Shown here piece by piece: positions 1 to 12,974 of a DNA stretch of 64,000 nucleotides. The position numbers were made by a program, and so were the translations under genes. Below the pieces are notes generated by a model. The model did not search any database. It saw only the letters and a list, made by a program, of their open reading frames with translations, and was not told the DNA's origin. How positions within the stretch are numbered: position 1 is the stretch's first letter; each line of letters opens with the position of its first letter. Origin of the DNA: an uncultured Rhodobiaceae bacterium. Lineage in GTDB: Bacteria > Pseudomonadota > Alphaproteobacteria > RS24. Location: contig CALCUM010000003.1 in NCBI GenBank assembly GCA_937907245.1, forward strand, positions 248,001-312,000, read 5' to 3'.

Positions 1-3000
1 GCTAGAGCCTTGGTCAGGCCCTGCCCATCGATAAAAGTGAACGCGCCCGCGCCCGCATCGACTTGGAGAGATCCAGAGACAGACTCCATCATGGCAGCCA
101 CCGAGGTGCCGCGCCCGCGCAACGCCAGCGTGCCACGATGCGGCGCATCCCAAACGGAATTCCGAGCGCTTGAGGCCTGCAAAGTCGGCGGTCGTATATC
201 TGTGAAGCTAGCTTCCAGATTAAAATAAGGATTTAGGCTACCGCCCTCTGCCTGAAGATTGGCCGATAGTTTTCCACCCAGAAATTGCGCGCCCATCTCT
301 GGCACTTCCAGCACGCCCTCAATCAATTTTAGCCGCGCCATCGCGCTATTTACCGGCACAGAGCCAAAGTTCGCGTTCAGTAAGCGTAAGTTCATATCCG
401 CATTGGCATACCCCAAAAGAGGCCAAGCCATAGGCGTTTGCGCCCAGCCGGTGCTCGTCCATTCCGGCAAAGCCCATGTGAGGTCTGTGCCATCCAAAAA
501 AATGTCTGCGGCCAACTGAGGGGCTGCGTCCCCTAGTTGCAAAATCCCGTCGATATTCATTTTTCCATCGCCAAGCTGGCCTTCGAAACCCGAAAATCCA
601 ATATTCGTTGCCGAGGCGTTTAATTGCCCCCGCGCCGAAGCCGACAGGTTTGACGCGCTCGATTGCACGCCCAATAAGGGCAATATATTGGTTGTGGTGA
701 AACTCAGCGCCCCCTCCAGACGAGGCCCATCGGCGGAAGGGCGCAAACGGCCCGACACTTGTGCTTTGTCTTCGCTCAAGACCAACTCACCGCGCAGAGC
801 GGAAACATCTGTGCTTTGGCGATCGAGGGCGACTTCGAGGCGTCCTTGCGCCGAGGCGGGATAGTGCGACGGAAGCTTGAAGGGATGAGCTAAATCGTTT
901 GCTGAACCATTTAAAATCAGAGAAACCCTACTGCCAGCGACCCCATAATCGAGGGAACGGGACGGTGTTATAATATTAAAATGAGCGCCTAAGTCGCCGA
1001 TTTTACCGCGTCCGGCGAATTTGGCATCGGGCCAATCCGGGGCCTCGGGCGAGCTTAGACGTAGGTTGCCGGATAGAGAAGCGGACGTATCGGCGGCAAA
1101 TGAAATCGGGATAAAGCGGCGCAAGACGGGGGCCGCCAGCTCTTTCAAACGAGAGCTCTCGAGCTGCACATCTATCTCACCATGTGGCAGACCCGTTGCG
1201 TAATCCATTTTTCCTGTGGCGCTAATCTGTGCGCCGCTGAAGTCTGCTAGCTGAACCTCGTCGAGGGTAAGATATTGGTCTTTTACGTGAGCTTCCAATT
1301 GCACCGGGCCAAAGCTTTGCGTGCCCGAATACAGCTGATTTGCTTCCAACCGCAGTTTTACCTGGCGCTTTTCATCTGGTTTTTGCAGCCATGACCCCAT
1401 GGCTCTATGCACAGGGTGCCAAATTGCGGCCAGCTTAAAGTCCCGATTGGTTTGCCCATCGCCTATTCCCCAATCGCTCATATCTAGGCGAGAGAAATTC
1501 AAATCAGCCCCGACATGGAGGGCGGGGCCTTGCCTGACGGAAATTTCGCCAGAAACCCGATCGTCATCTAGGCGTCCCGACAGTCGGGTTAACTGCAGGC
1601 TTTCGTTCGACCAGTCGATATCGCCAACCAAACTAACGCGTTGTAACCGCGAGGGGTCAATACTCTCAGCTAAACCTGAGATGTCGGACGAAAATTGATC
1701 GCTGGCCCATATCATAGCCGCCAACCCATCGGAGCTACGGGCTGAAAAACTGCCCGAGAAAGCAGGTGTTGGGGCTGAAACATCCAGCACCCCGACGGCC
1801 AAGAGGGCGCTACGAAATGGCAGATTGAGGCTTAGGCGTTCGATATCCATTTGTTGGCCGCGCCAATCAAAGGCCAGCAATAAATTACTCCCCGTTTCGC
1901 CACCAAGTTCGAATTGGTTCGCCTCTAGGCGCAACCCCATACCAAGGTCGGGCGCCAAACTGCGCCACAATCGATCGGCGGCCGGCGCCGGAGACGAAGG
2001 CTTGGGCGCCGCGCGCAGAACATCTAGCTTCAAAGACCCCGTCGATAGCCGCCCAATCAAAAGCGGGCCATTGTGGCTATCGGGCTCCAACGTATTTGGC
2101 CAATCCAAGGCGAGGCGAGATTGGAACAAAGTATTGAGCGCCGATATTTCTAAGTTCTCGGAACGAATACCCGTTGCATCACCTCGAACCAATCCGGAGA
2201 AAGACACCAATCGCGCTTCCGATGAAATGGAGACTGGCAGATAATGCTCTATCAAGCCTGCCATCGCATGCCCCGAGGAAAGGCTAAGCTCGCCGTCCAA
2301 CCGCCAGTTTTGATGACGCGTAACCGACCCTTCAAAGGCAAGGTTTTCGTTTACCGCAAGCCGCAGGTTGGCCCGCACATCGATTGACGAATTGGGCACG
2401 GCTGGGTTTTGCTCGCTTAACTGCAAAGCAAATTGCGCCAACTCACCAAACCCTGTCGGGTGCTCTATCGTTAGGTTTAACGGCTCCCCTATATTTCGAG
2501 GCGGCATGGCCAAAGAGACCGATGGCAATTGAATAGTTTTGGAGGCATCGCCTGCGTTCAAGCCAGATGCCACCACTCGGCTATCGAGCAAATAAAGCCC
2601 TGGTTGCGAGACGGAAAGCAGCGAGGCGAGAAACCCTTGCGGGCTTTGGCCGAATTGAGCCGTAATGTCGGCCTCAAGCACATGCACGCTTTTCACCTTG
2701 AGGCGGCGTTGAAAAAGGGCTGCGATATCAAGGTCGACAATTAGCCTCGGCAATTTGGCCGCCATCTGCACTTTCGTTGTATCGGAGCTGGTCAGGCTCA
2801 AATTCGTAAAAATAACCTGCGGGCGCGGCAGCATCCTTAAGCGAACGCTATCTTTTATGGCGTTATCAAAGCGAACCTCTATGCCAGCTTCGCTCCCTAA
2901 ATCAGAGACCAAAGCTTGCGTGGCTTGTGCCAAGCGCAAGCTATTGGGCACCACCACAGCTGTGGTTATCAGCAACATCAAAGCGATTAAAAAGGGTATG

Positions 3001-3014
3001 GCGGGAAAACGCAT
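1..3014 (-). CDS. AsmA-like envelope protein, C-terminus beyond the left edge (partial)
   Basis: About 1004 codons are visible, reading leftward off the window, so the C-terminus is missing. The start is an ATG at 3014 preceded by AGAGGA. The product begins MRFPAIPFLIALML, a single N-terminal membrane anchor, followed by a long beta-rich region in which short Leu/Ile/Ser segments about layers of polar residues. This pattern is typical of AsmA/YhdP/TamB-type proteins, which span the periplasm and are linked to phospholipid movement to the outer membrane. The size and architecture support the family. I cannot see the diagnostic AsmA C-terminal domain, so the subfamily is open. It is divergent from the helicase gene, sharing a 118-bp spacer. 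Confidence 0.7.
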   Translation of the reverse strand, partial: MRFPAIPFLIALMLLITTAVVVPNSLRLAQATQALVSDLGSEAGIEVRFDNAIKDSVRLRMLPRPQVIFTNLSLTSSDTTKVQMAAKLPRLIVDLDIAALFQRRLKVKSVHVLEADITAQFGQSPQGFLASLLSVSQPGLYLLDSRVVASGLNAGDASKTIQLPSVSLAMPPRNIGEPLNLTIEHPTGFGELAQFALQLSEQNPAVPNSSIDVRANLRLAVNENLAFEGSVTRHQNWRLDGELSLSSGHAMAGLIEHYLPVSISSEARLVSFSGLVRGDATGIRSENLEISALNTLFQSRLALDWPNTLEPDSHNGPLLIGRLSTGSLKLDVLRAAPKPSSPAPAADRLWRSLAPDLGMGLRLEANQFELGGETGSNLLLAFDWRGQQMDIERLSLNLPFRSALLAVGVLDVSAPTPAFSGSFSARSSDGLAAMIWASDQFSSDISGLAESIDPSRLQRVSLVGDIDWSNESLQLTRLSGRLDDDRVSGEISVRQGPALHVGADLNFSRLDMSDWGIGDGQTNRDFKLAAIWHPVHRAMGSWLQKPDEKRQVKLRLEANQLYSGTQSFGPVQLEAHVKDQYLTLDEVQLADFSGAQISATGKMDYATGLPHGEIDVQLESSRLKELAAPVLRRFIPISFAADTSASLSGNLRLSSPEAPDWPDAKFAGRGKIGDLGAHFNIITPSRSLDYGVAGSRVSLILNGSANDLAHPFKLPSHYPASAQGRLEVALDRQSTDVSALRGELVLSEDKAQVSGRLRPSADGPRLEGALSFTTTNILPLLGVQSSASNLSASARGQLNASATNIGFSGFEGQLGDGKMNIDGILQLGDAAPQLAADIFLDGTDLTWALPEWTSTGWAQTPMAWPLLGYANADMNLRLLNANFGSVPVNSAMARLKLIEGVLEVPEMGAQFLGGKLSANLQAEGGSLNPYFNLEASFTDIRPPTLQASSARNSVWDAPHRGTLALRGRGTSVAAMMESVSGSLQVDAGAGAFTFIDGQGLTKAL

Positions 3015-3037
3015 GGGGTTCCTCTTTGTTTTCATGA

Positions 3038-3110
3038 GCCACGATACCAAGCCCTCTCCCCCTTGGCTATGAATTCCTATTCTGCCCTAGCCCTTAGATG
3101 CTATCGTGGC
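3038..3110. repeat. 9-bp inverted repeat in the divergent asmA-like/uvrD spacer
   Basis: GCCACGATA at 3038-3046 is perfectly matched by its reverse complement at 3102-3110. A second inverted pair, CCAAG/CTTGG, lies inside at 3047-3066. The repeat occupies most of the spacer between two divergent start codons, so it could be an operator or an mRNA leader structure for either gene. No known regulator site is recognised, and chance is not excluded. Confidence 0.35.
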
Positions 3111-3132
3111 AGAATCAATTTAAGGCAGATAT

Positions 3133-5523
3133 ATGGAAAGCGATCCGTTCGATTTGGGCGATGACATGCAGGTGCCACAAGCGCCTAAAAACTCTGACCC
3201 CCTTGCAGGCAACCGCCCGCAAACGCCCGAGCCACACGAAGGCTTGAGCGTATCCCAACGCGCGGCCCAAGCCGCTTCAGCACCCCGCACTGAACCGCTA
3301 CTAGAGGGGTTGAATGACGAGCAACGCCAAGCCGTGACAGCCCCCGATGGTCCGCTTTTGTTATTGGCGGGCGCCGGCACAGGCAAAACCCGCGCGCTGA
3401 CCACGCGCATTGCCTATAAAATCGCTACACAACAAGCTTGGCCGAGCCAAATATTGGCCGTGACTTTTACCAATAAAGCGGCGCGCGAGATGAAAGACCG
3501 AATTGGCAAAATGCTCGGCGAAACCGTGGAGGGCATGCCATGGCTTGGCACGTTCCACTCTTTGTCTGCCAAAATTATGCGCCGCCATGCAGAGCTGGTG
3601 CAATTGCGCCCCGATTTTACCATTCTCGACACCGACGACCAAATTCGATTGCTCAAACAGATTATTCAGGCTGAGAACATCGACGACAAACGCTGGCCCG
3701 CGCGGCAGATGGCCATGCTCATCGACCGTTGGAAAAACCGTGGCTGGTTGCCTGAAAACGTGCCGCAAGGCGAAAGCGGGTTTTTTGCCAATGGCCAGGG
3801 CGGCAAGATTTACGCGCAATATCAAGCGCGATTGAAGATTTTAAACGCGGCTGATTTTGGCGACCTCCTGCTGGAATGCCTGCGATTGTTCCGTGAAAAT
3901 GAGGCGGTATTGGTTGAGTATCAACAACGCTTTAAACATATTTTGGTAGATGAGTATCAAGATACCAATGCCGTGCAATACCTATGGCTGCGCCTGCTGG
4001 CACAGGGCCATAACAACCTCTGCTGTGTGGGCGATGATGACCAATCTATTTATGGCTGGCGCGGCGCCGAGGTCGATAATATTCTGCGCTTTGATAAAGA
4101 TTTCCCCGGCGCGGGCGTCATTAAGCTCGAGCGCAATTATCGCTCGACCGGAAATATTTTGGCTGCCGCCTCAGGGCTGATTAAAAAGAACGAAGGCCGT
4201 TTGGGCAAAACCCTATGGACGGACAGCAATGACGACGGCGAAAAGGTAAAAGTCCGCGGCACATGGGACGGCGAAGAAGAAGCGCGCCAAACCGCTGACG
4301 ACATAGAAAACCACCAACGCAAAGGCCAAAGCCTGAATGAGATGGCGGTTCTAGTGCGTGCGAGTTTTCAGATGCGTGAATTTGAAGACCGCTTTCTATC
4401 TCTGGGCATTCCTTATCGGGTTATTGGCGGGCCACGGTTTTATGAGCGCGCCGAAATTCGCGATGCCAATGCTTATTTGCGCCTCATCGCCCAGCCCGAT
4501 GATGACTTAGCTTTTGAGCGTATTTGCAATAAACCGCGTCGCGGCCTGGGCAAGGTGGCTTTGCAAACTTTGCGCCAAGTCGCGCGCCAGCAAAACCGCT
4601 CGATGTTTCGCGCGGCCGAAGACATTATCGACACAGAAGAGTTAAAGCCCGCAGCGCGTCGCTCTCTATCTGGCTTTGTGCGCGCCGTTACGCATTGGCG
4701 TTCCCTGGTCGATACGATGACCCACACAGAGCTGTCCGAATTGATACTCGACGAAAGTGGCTATACCGCCATGTGGCAGGCCGATAAATCGCCCGAAGCC
4801 CCCGGCAAATTAGAAAACCTCAAAGAACTCGTTCGCTCCATGGAGGATTTCGAAACCCTGACCGGCTATCTCGAACATATCTCGTTGGTGATGGAAGCCG
4901 CCACCAATGACAATGAAGACAAGGTCTCTATTATGACCTTGCACGCGGCTAAAGGTTTGGAATTTGAAACCGTGTTTCTTCCGGGTTGGGAAGAAGGCTT
5001 GTTTCCCCATCAGCGCAGCCTCGATGAGAGCGGCGATAAGGGACTGGAAGAAGAACGCCGCCTTGCCTATGTGGGCATCACGCGCGCCAAGATACGCGCC
5101 ACGATTTCCTTTGCTGGCAACCGTCGTACGCATGGGCAATGGAATTCTGCTCTGCCCTCGCGCTTTATTGATGAGTTGCCGATGGACCATGTGGAAGTGG
5201 CCGAGACCAGTCAAGATGGAGGTGGATTGGCGACACAAAGCCGCTTTGCCAATGATTTTTCTGGCTCCAGCTATAACAGTCCGGGCTGGCAACGCGCCCA
5301 AGCCAACAAACAAAATTACGCGGGGCGCAGCTCGACAATAAATGGGCGCGCAGAAAGCGCTCCTTCCACTTTATCGGATAGTGCTTATGAGCGCGGCGAG
5401 CGGATTTTTCATCAGAAGTTTGGCTATGGGCGCATTCAAGGCATCGAAGGCAACAAGCTAACCGTGGTGTTTGAAAAAGCGGGAACCAAGAAAGTTCTCG
5501 ACAGCTATGTCGAGAAGCCCTAG
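3133..5523 (+). CDS. uvrD: ATP-dependent DNA helicase, UvrD/PcrA family
   Basis: 796 aa superfamily 1A 3'-5' helicase acting in nucleotide excision and mismatch repair and in clearing replication or transcription blocks. A roughly 55-residue acidic, disordered N-terminal extension precedes the Q-motif region (LNDEQRQAV). Walker A is AGAGTGKT at about 79-86 and motif II is VDEYQDTN at about 272-279. Motif III (GDDDQSIYGWRGAE), motif V (TLHAAKGLEF) and motif VI (EERRLAYVGITRAK) follow. The last 45 residues (HQKFGYGRI...) match the small C-terminal Tudor-like domain of PcrA/UvrD. All helicase motifs look intact. The next gene starts 9 nt downstream, suggesting cotranscription with prmA. Confidence 0.95.
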   Translation: MESDPFDLGDDMQVPQAPKNSDPLAGNRPQTPEPHEGLSVSQRAAQAASAPRTEPLLEGLNDEQRQAVTAPDGPLLLLAGAGTGKTRALTTRIAYKIATQQAWPSQILAVTFTNKAAREMKDRIGKMLGETVEGMPWLGTFHSLSAKIMRRHAELVQLRPDFTILDTDDQIRLLKQIIQAENIDDKRWPARQMAMLIDRWKNRGWLPENVPQGESGFFANGQGGKIYAQYQARLKILNAADFGDLLLECLRLFRENEAVLVEYQQRFKHILVDEYQDTNAVQYLWLRLLAQGHNNLCCVGDDDQSIYGWRGAEVDNILRFDKDFPGAGVIKLERNYRSTGNILAAASGLIKKNEGRLGKTLWTDSNDDGEKVKVRGTWDGEEEARQTADDIENHQRKGQSLNEMAVLVRASFQMREFEDRFLSLGIPYRVIGGPRFYERAEIRDANAYLRLIAQPDDDLAFERICNKPRRGLGKVALQTLRQVARQQNRSMFRAAEDIIDTEELKPAARRSLSGFVRAVTHWRSLVDTMTHTELSELILDESGYTAMWQADKSPEAPGKLENLKELVRSMEDFETLTGYLEHISLVMEAATNDNEDKVSIMTLHAAKGLEFETVFLPGWEEGLFPHQRSLDESGDKGLEEERRLAYVGITRAKIRATISFAGNRRTHGQWNSALPSRFIDELPMDHVEVAETSQDGGGLATQSRFANDFSGSSYNSPGWQRAQANKQNYAGRSSTINGRAESAPSTLSDSAYERGERIFHQKFGYGRIQGIEGNKLTVVFEKAGTKKVLDSYVEKP

Positions 5524-5532
5524 CGCTACCCG

Positions 5533-6393
5533 ATGAGCCCCGTTTGGAAACTTGATTTTATTACCGCCCATATGCTGCAAGCCGAAGCGGCTCTTGAGCT
5601 ATTTGGCGCGACCACTTGGGCATCTGAGAAAATAGATAATCCGTTAGAAACCCAACATGACATTGAGGGTGATTGGCGTTTCGGGGTTTATTTCGAAGAC
5701 AAACCAGACCTCACGCTTTTGCAATTACCCGAAGATGCCGTGGCCACCTTAGAGCCTGTGCCGGAGCGCGATTGGGTGTCGCAAAACCAACAAAACCTGC
5801 CGCCTATTGCCATCGCGCCTTTATATTTACATGGCAGCCACGACCTGCCGCGCGCGGGCAGTTGGCGCAATGTCGAGATGCAGGCAGGACAAGCCTTTGG
5901 CTCCGGCCACCATGGCACCACCCAAGGCTGTTTGCACTTATTCGTCGACCTGCTGAAACGCTACACCCCCGAAACCATTGCTGATGTCGGCTGCGGCTCG
6001 GGCACGCTGGCCATCGCGGCCGCCAAATTACGAGGCTCGGCAGATGGTATTCTCGCGAGCGACAATGACCCCGTGGCCGTGCAAGTGACCCAAACCAATA
6101 TGGCGCGCAATGCTGTTGGCAGCCAAATTAAGGCCTTTACCGCCTTGGGCATGCAGCATGAAGCCTATCGGGGGCGCCGCTTTGACGTGATTTTTGCCAA
6201 TATTATGGCCGGACCCTTAGTGCATTTGGCCGCCGATTTCGAGGCGCATGTTAGCGCTACAGGTCGCGTTATCCTATCGGGATTGCTGAACGAACAAGCG
6301 CGGCGCGTCAAAGCCCGCTATCGGGCTGCAGGCTTTCGGGTCGAGCAGCAAAAAATAATTGGTGCATGGACGAGCCTGTGCCTGAAGCGTTAG
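5533..6393 (+). CDS. prmA: Ribosomal protein L11 methyltransferase-like SAM enzyme
   Basis: 286 aa class I methyltransferase. An N-terminal substrate-recognition part of about 110 residues is followed by the PrmA signature AFGSGHHGTT, the SAM-binding loop ADVGCGSGTLAIAAAK at about 151-166, and the catalytic-region motif FANIMAGPL. PrmA trimethylates ribosomal protein L11. Length and motif order match the family. The gene lies 9 nt after uvrD and 9 nt before the aminopeptidase, so the three probably form one transcript. The N-terminus is divergent, as is usual for alphaproteobacterial PrmA. Confidence 0.9.
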   Translation: MSPVWKLDFITAHMLQAEAALELFGATTWASEKIDNPLETQHDIEGDWRFGVYFEDKPDLTLLQLPEDAVATLEPVPERDWVSQNQQNLPPIAIAPLYLHGSHDLPRAGSWRNVEMQAGQAFGSGHHGTTQGCLHLFVDLLKRYTPETIADVGCGSGTLAIAAAKLRGSADGILASDNDPVAVQVTQTNMARNAVGSQIKAFTALGMQHEAYRGRRFDVIFANIMAGPLVHLAADFEAHVSATGRVILSGLLNEQARRVKARYRAAGFRVEQQKIIGAWTSLCLKR

Positions 6394-6402
6394 AGTGTGA
6401 GC

Positions 6403-8229
6403 ATGTTTCAAAGTTTTAAGGATGATGATTTTGGCGGAAGCCCCCAAACGCTGAGAGATTTGCGCGCGCAGTTAACCGCACGCAAACTCGACGGGTTTAT
6501 TGTGCCGCGTGAAGACGAGTTTCAAGGCGAATATGTGCCAGAAGGCAATGAGCGGTTAAAATATCTAACCGGCTTTGGCGGCTCGGCGGGCACAGCCGTG
6601 GTGCTGGCACGAAAGGCGGCCATATTTGTCGATGGCCGCTATATTTTACAAGCGCCCCAACAAGTCGATAGCAAGCGTTTTGAGATTATCAACGTGATGC
6701 AAACCCCGCCGAGCCATTGGGTGGCGGCGCAAGCCAAGCCGGGTTTTGACATTGGCATTGACCCGAAATTGCATAGCGAAGCGGCGGTGCAGACCTATCG
6801 CGACCGATTGGCTGCCAAGGGCGCGAGATTGGTTTTCGTCGATAGCAATCCTCTCGATGCCATTTGGCACGATCGCCCGGCTTCGCCCAAAACACCCGTA
6901 ACGGCGCATCCTAACGCTTTGGCGGGATTAACCTCGCTAGAAAAGCGCCAAGCCCTAGCGCAAAACATGAAAGCGGCTGGCCAAGATAGACTGCTCATCG
7001 CGCAGCCAGAAAACCTCGCATGGCTGCTCAATTGCCGCGCCACTGATGTGCCGCATACGCCGTTTGCTTTGTCGTTTGGTATTTTAAATAAGAACGCCAG
7101 CTTCGATTGGTTTATCGACCGCGCGCGGGTTAGCCAAAGCGTGCGCCTGCATATTGGCAAGGGGCTACGTTTGGCCGCGCCCGACAGTTTGGCGAAAACC
7201 TTGCAAGCCATAAAAACCGAAACCATCGCCTATGACCCCAATAGCACCTCAGCTTGGTTTGGTGCGCAATTGGTGGACGCCAATATTCAGCGCATCGCAG
7301 ACCCATGCGCCCTGCCCAAGGCCAATAAAACCAAGGCGGAAATTAAAGCCACAACCCAAGCCCATGTGACCGATGGCGTGGCCTTGTGCAATTTTTTAGC
7401 GTGGCTGGATAAAAATAGCCGCTCCGGCAAGTTGAGCGAAATAGACGCGGCCAAACATGCCGAAGCTTGTCGTGCGGCAACGGGGAAATTGCTGGACTTG
7501 AGTTTTGACACTATCGCCGGAGCTGGGCCCCATGGCGCCATTGTGCATTACCGCGTGACCGAGAAAACCAATCGGATTTTGAAACCAGGTGATTTGTTTT
7601 TGATCGACAGCGGCGGGCAATATCAAAAAGGCACAACGGATGTCACCCGCACCGTGTTGATTGACACACCCATCAGCGGCAAAGGCGGCAAAATAAGCCC
7701 GCCCAAAGGCGCCATAGAAGCCTTTACCCGGGTATTGCGCGGCCATATTGCTTTGGCCGCTGTGCGTTTTCCTCATGGCACCAATGGTATGCAGCTCGAC
7801 ACGCTGGCGCGCGCGCCGCTTTGGGAAGTGGGGCAAGATTTTGATCATGGCACAGGCCATGGTGTCGGCAGTTATTTGTCGGTGCATGAAGGGCCACAGC
7901 GAATTTCCAAAGGGGGTCTCGTGCCGCTGCAAGACGGTATGATTGTCTCCAATGAGCCGGGGTATTATGCGGCCGGCAAATTCGGTATTCGGATTGAAAA
8001 CCTACAATATGTGCGCCCCGCCAAGACGGCCAAGGGCAGCCGCGATATGCTGGAGTTTGAAACCCTGACGCTGGCGCCTATCGACCGACGCCTGATCGAT
8101 AAGTCCATGCTGAGCCACCATGAAATAAGCTGGCTGAATGCTTATCATGCGCGGGTTCAGAAAACCCTTTTGCCGAAAGTCGATAAGGCCACGCAAAGCT
8201 GGCTGAAGGCTAATTGCAAACCGCTTTAG
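6403..8229 (+). CDS. M24B aminopeptidase (Xaa-Pro aminopeptidase)
   Basis: About 608 aa cytosolic metallopeptidase predicted to remove an N-terminal residue next to proline. It has the long three-domain form: two creatinase-like N-terminal domains followed by a pita-bread catalytic domain. Metal ligands are visible: the two Asp in LIDSGGQYQKGTTDVTRTV, His in GTGHGVGSYLSVHE, Glu in SNEPGYY and Glu in GIRIENL. An in-frame GTG at 6397 could also start it. Neither start has a good ribosome binding site. It is the last gene of the uvrD-prmA run and converges on ligA, with 37 nt between them. Assignment to Xaa-Pro specificity is by family. Confidence 0.9.
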   Translation: MFQSFKDDDFGGSPQTLRDLRAQLTARKLDGFIVPREDEFQGEYVPEGNERLKYLTGFGGSAGTAVVLARKAAIFVDGRYILQAPQQVDSKRFEIINVMQTPPSHWVAAQAKPGFDIGIDPKLHSEAAVQTYRDRLAAKGARLVFVDSNPLDAIWHDRPASPKTPVTAHPNALAGLTSLEKRQALAQNMKAAGQDRLLIAQPENLAWLLNCRATDVPHTPFALSFGILNKNASFDWFIDRARVSQSVRLHIGKGLRLAAPDSLAKTLQAIKTETIAYDPNSTSAWFGAQLVDANIQRIADPCALPKANKTKAEIKATTQAHVTDGVALCNFLAWLDKNSRSGKLSEIDAAKHAEACRAATGKLLDLSFDTIAGAGPHGAIVHYRVTEKTNRILKPGDLFLIDSGGQYQKGTTDVTRTVLIDTPISGKGGKISPPKGAIEAFTRVLRGHIALAAVRFPHGTNGMQLDTLARAPLWEVGQDFDHGTGHGVGSYLSVHEGPQRISKGGLVPLQDGMIVSNEPGYYAAGKFGIRIENLQYVRPAKTAKGSRDMLEFETLTLAPIDRRLIDKSMLSHHEISWLNAYHARVQKTLLPKVDKATQSWLKANCKPL

Positions 8230-8266
8230 AGGTTTTATCTAAGGCCTGGCATACGCCACGCCCTAT

Positions 8267-12054
<3,788 letters not shown>

Positions 12055-12063
12055 GCTCGCACC

Positions 12064-12876
12064 CTAAAATACGGCGCTTAGGGCTCGACTAATCCAGGAG
12101 GTCTCGTCCTTAACTGGCTCTAAGTCTCGCTGTCGCAAAATACGATAGCTGTATTTATACCATGGGCTGTCAGGATAGTTATAGCCCAAGACAGCCGCCG
12201 CATTTTGCGCTTCATTGGGCACGCCCAAGAGCAAAAAGGTCTCGGTTATCCGGTGCAAAGCCTCTGGCACATGACTGGTACGGCTGAAGTTTTCAATCAC
12301 TCTACGAAAACGCGAAGCGGCGGCAATATAATCACCCCGGTTTTGATAAAACCGACCGACATCCATTTCTTTACCCGCCAAGTTATCGTTGGTGAGGTCA
12401 ATTTTCAAAACCGCATCCCTTGCGTAGTCTGTTTCAGGATAGCGGCGAATAACTTCCCCTAAAGCATATTGCGCCAACTCGGTTGTGCGTTGGTCTAGCT
12501 TAATGTCTGAAATGCGTTCGTATTGGCACATAGCCATGAGATAATAGGCATAAGGCGCTTGGTCATTGCCCGGGTAAAGGGCAAGAAACCGCTGTGCTGT
12601 GCCAATGGATTCGTCATATTTGTTTTGCAAATAATACGTATAAGCCGACATCACCAAAGCGCGGCGAGCCCATAAAGAATACGGGTGCTGGCGTTCTACT
12701 TCATCGAACTCTTGGGTCGCGAGAATGTAATTGCCACGCGCGAGCTCTGCATGGGCATTATTATAGATCACCTCTACCGGGCGTTCGACATATAGGGCTT
12801 CGATGTTTTTTACCCCGCCACAAGCGGACAGAGTGGTAGCGACCAAAGCCACAGCAAATATATGTATTAAGCGCAT
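12064..12876 (-). CDS. bamD: Outer membrane assembly lipoprotein BamD
   Basis: 270 aa lipoprotein with signal peptide MRLIHIFAVALVATTLSAC. The lipobox LSAC puts the lipidated cysteine at residue 19. The rest is about five TPR-like helical repeats (NAHAELARGNYILATQEFDEVERQHP and so on), the fold by which BamD docks to BamA in the beta-barrel assembly machine. Length and repeats match alphaproteobacterial BamD (ComL/YfiO). It is first in the bamD-recN-ligA run, 98 nt after lpxC. It would insert, among others, the autotransporter encoded at 36409-40284. Confidence 0.95.
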   Translation of the reverse strand: MRLIHIFAVALVATTLSACGGVKNIEALYVERPVEVIYNNAHAELARGNYILATQEFDEVERQHPYSLWARRALVMSAYTYYLQNKYDESIGTAQRFLALYPGNDQAPYAYYLMAMCQYERISDIKLDQRTTELAQYALGEVIRRYPETDYARDAVLKIDLTNDNLAGKEMDVGRFYQNRGDYIAAASRFRRVIENFSRTSHVPEALHRITETFLLLGVPNEAQNAAAVLGYNYPDSPWYKYSYRILRQRDLEPVKDETSWISRALSAVF

Positions 12877-12974
12877 TTAGCGATTCCCAAGTTGAGCTCT
12901 ATATTTACTGCATTGCGCAGGCACAAGCCAGCGTCAAAGCGCTAAATCAGTTTAAAATTAAAGGAAAAAAGCTG

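Noticed and set aside
259-2244. Several + strand frames of 60-139 codons
   Set aside because: All are antisense to the AsmA-like gene, which is continuously open on the - strand with a good start and membrane anchor.
3133-3300. Acidic N-terminal extension of the helicase as a separate small gene
   Set aside because: It is in frame with the helicase, has no stop, and no internal start with a ribosome binding site was seen before the Q motif.
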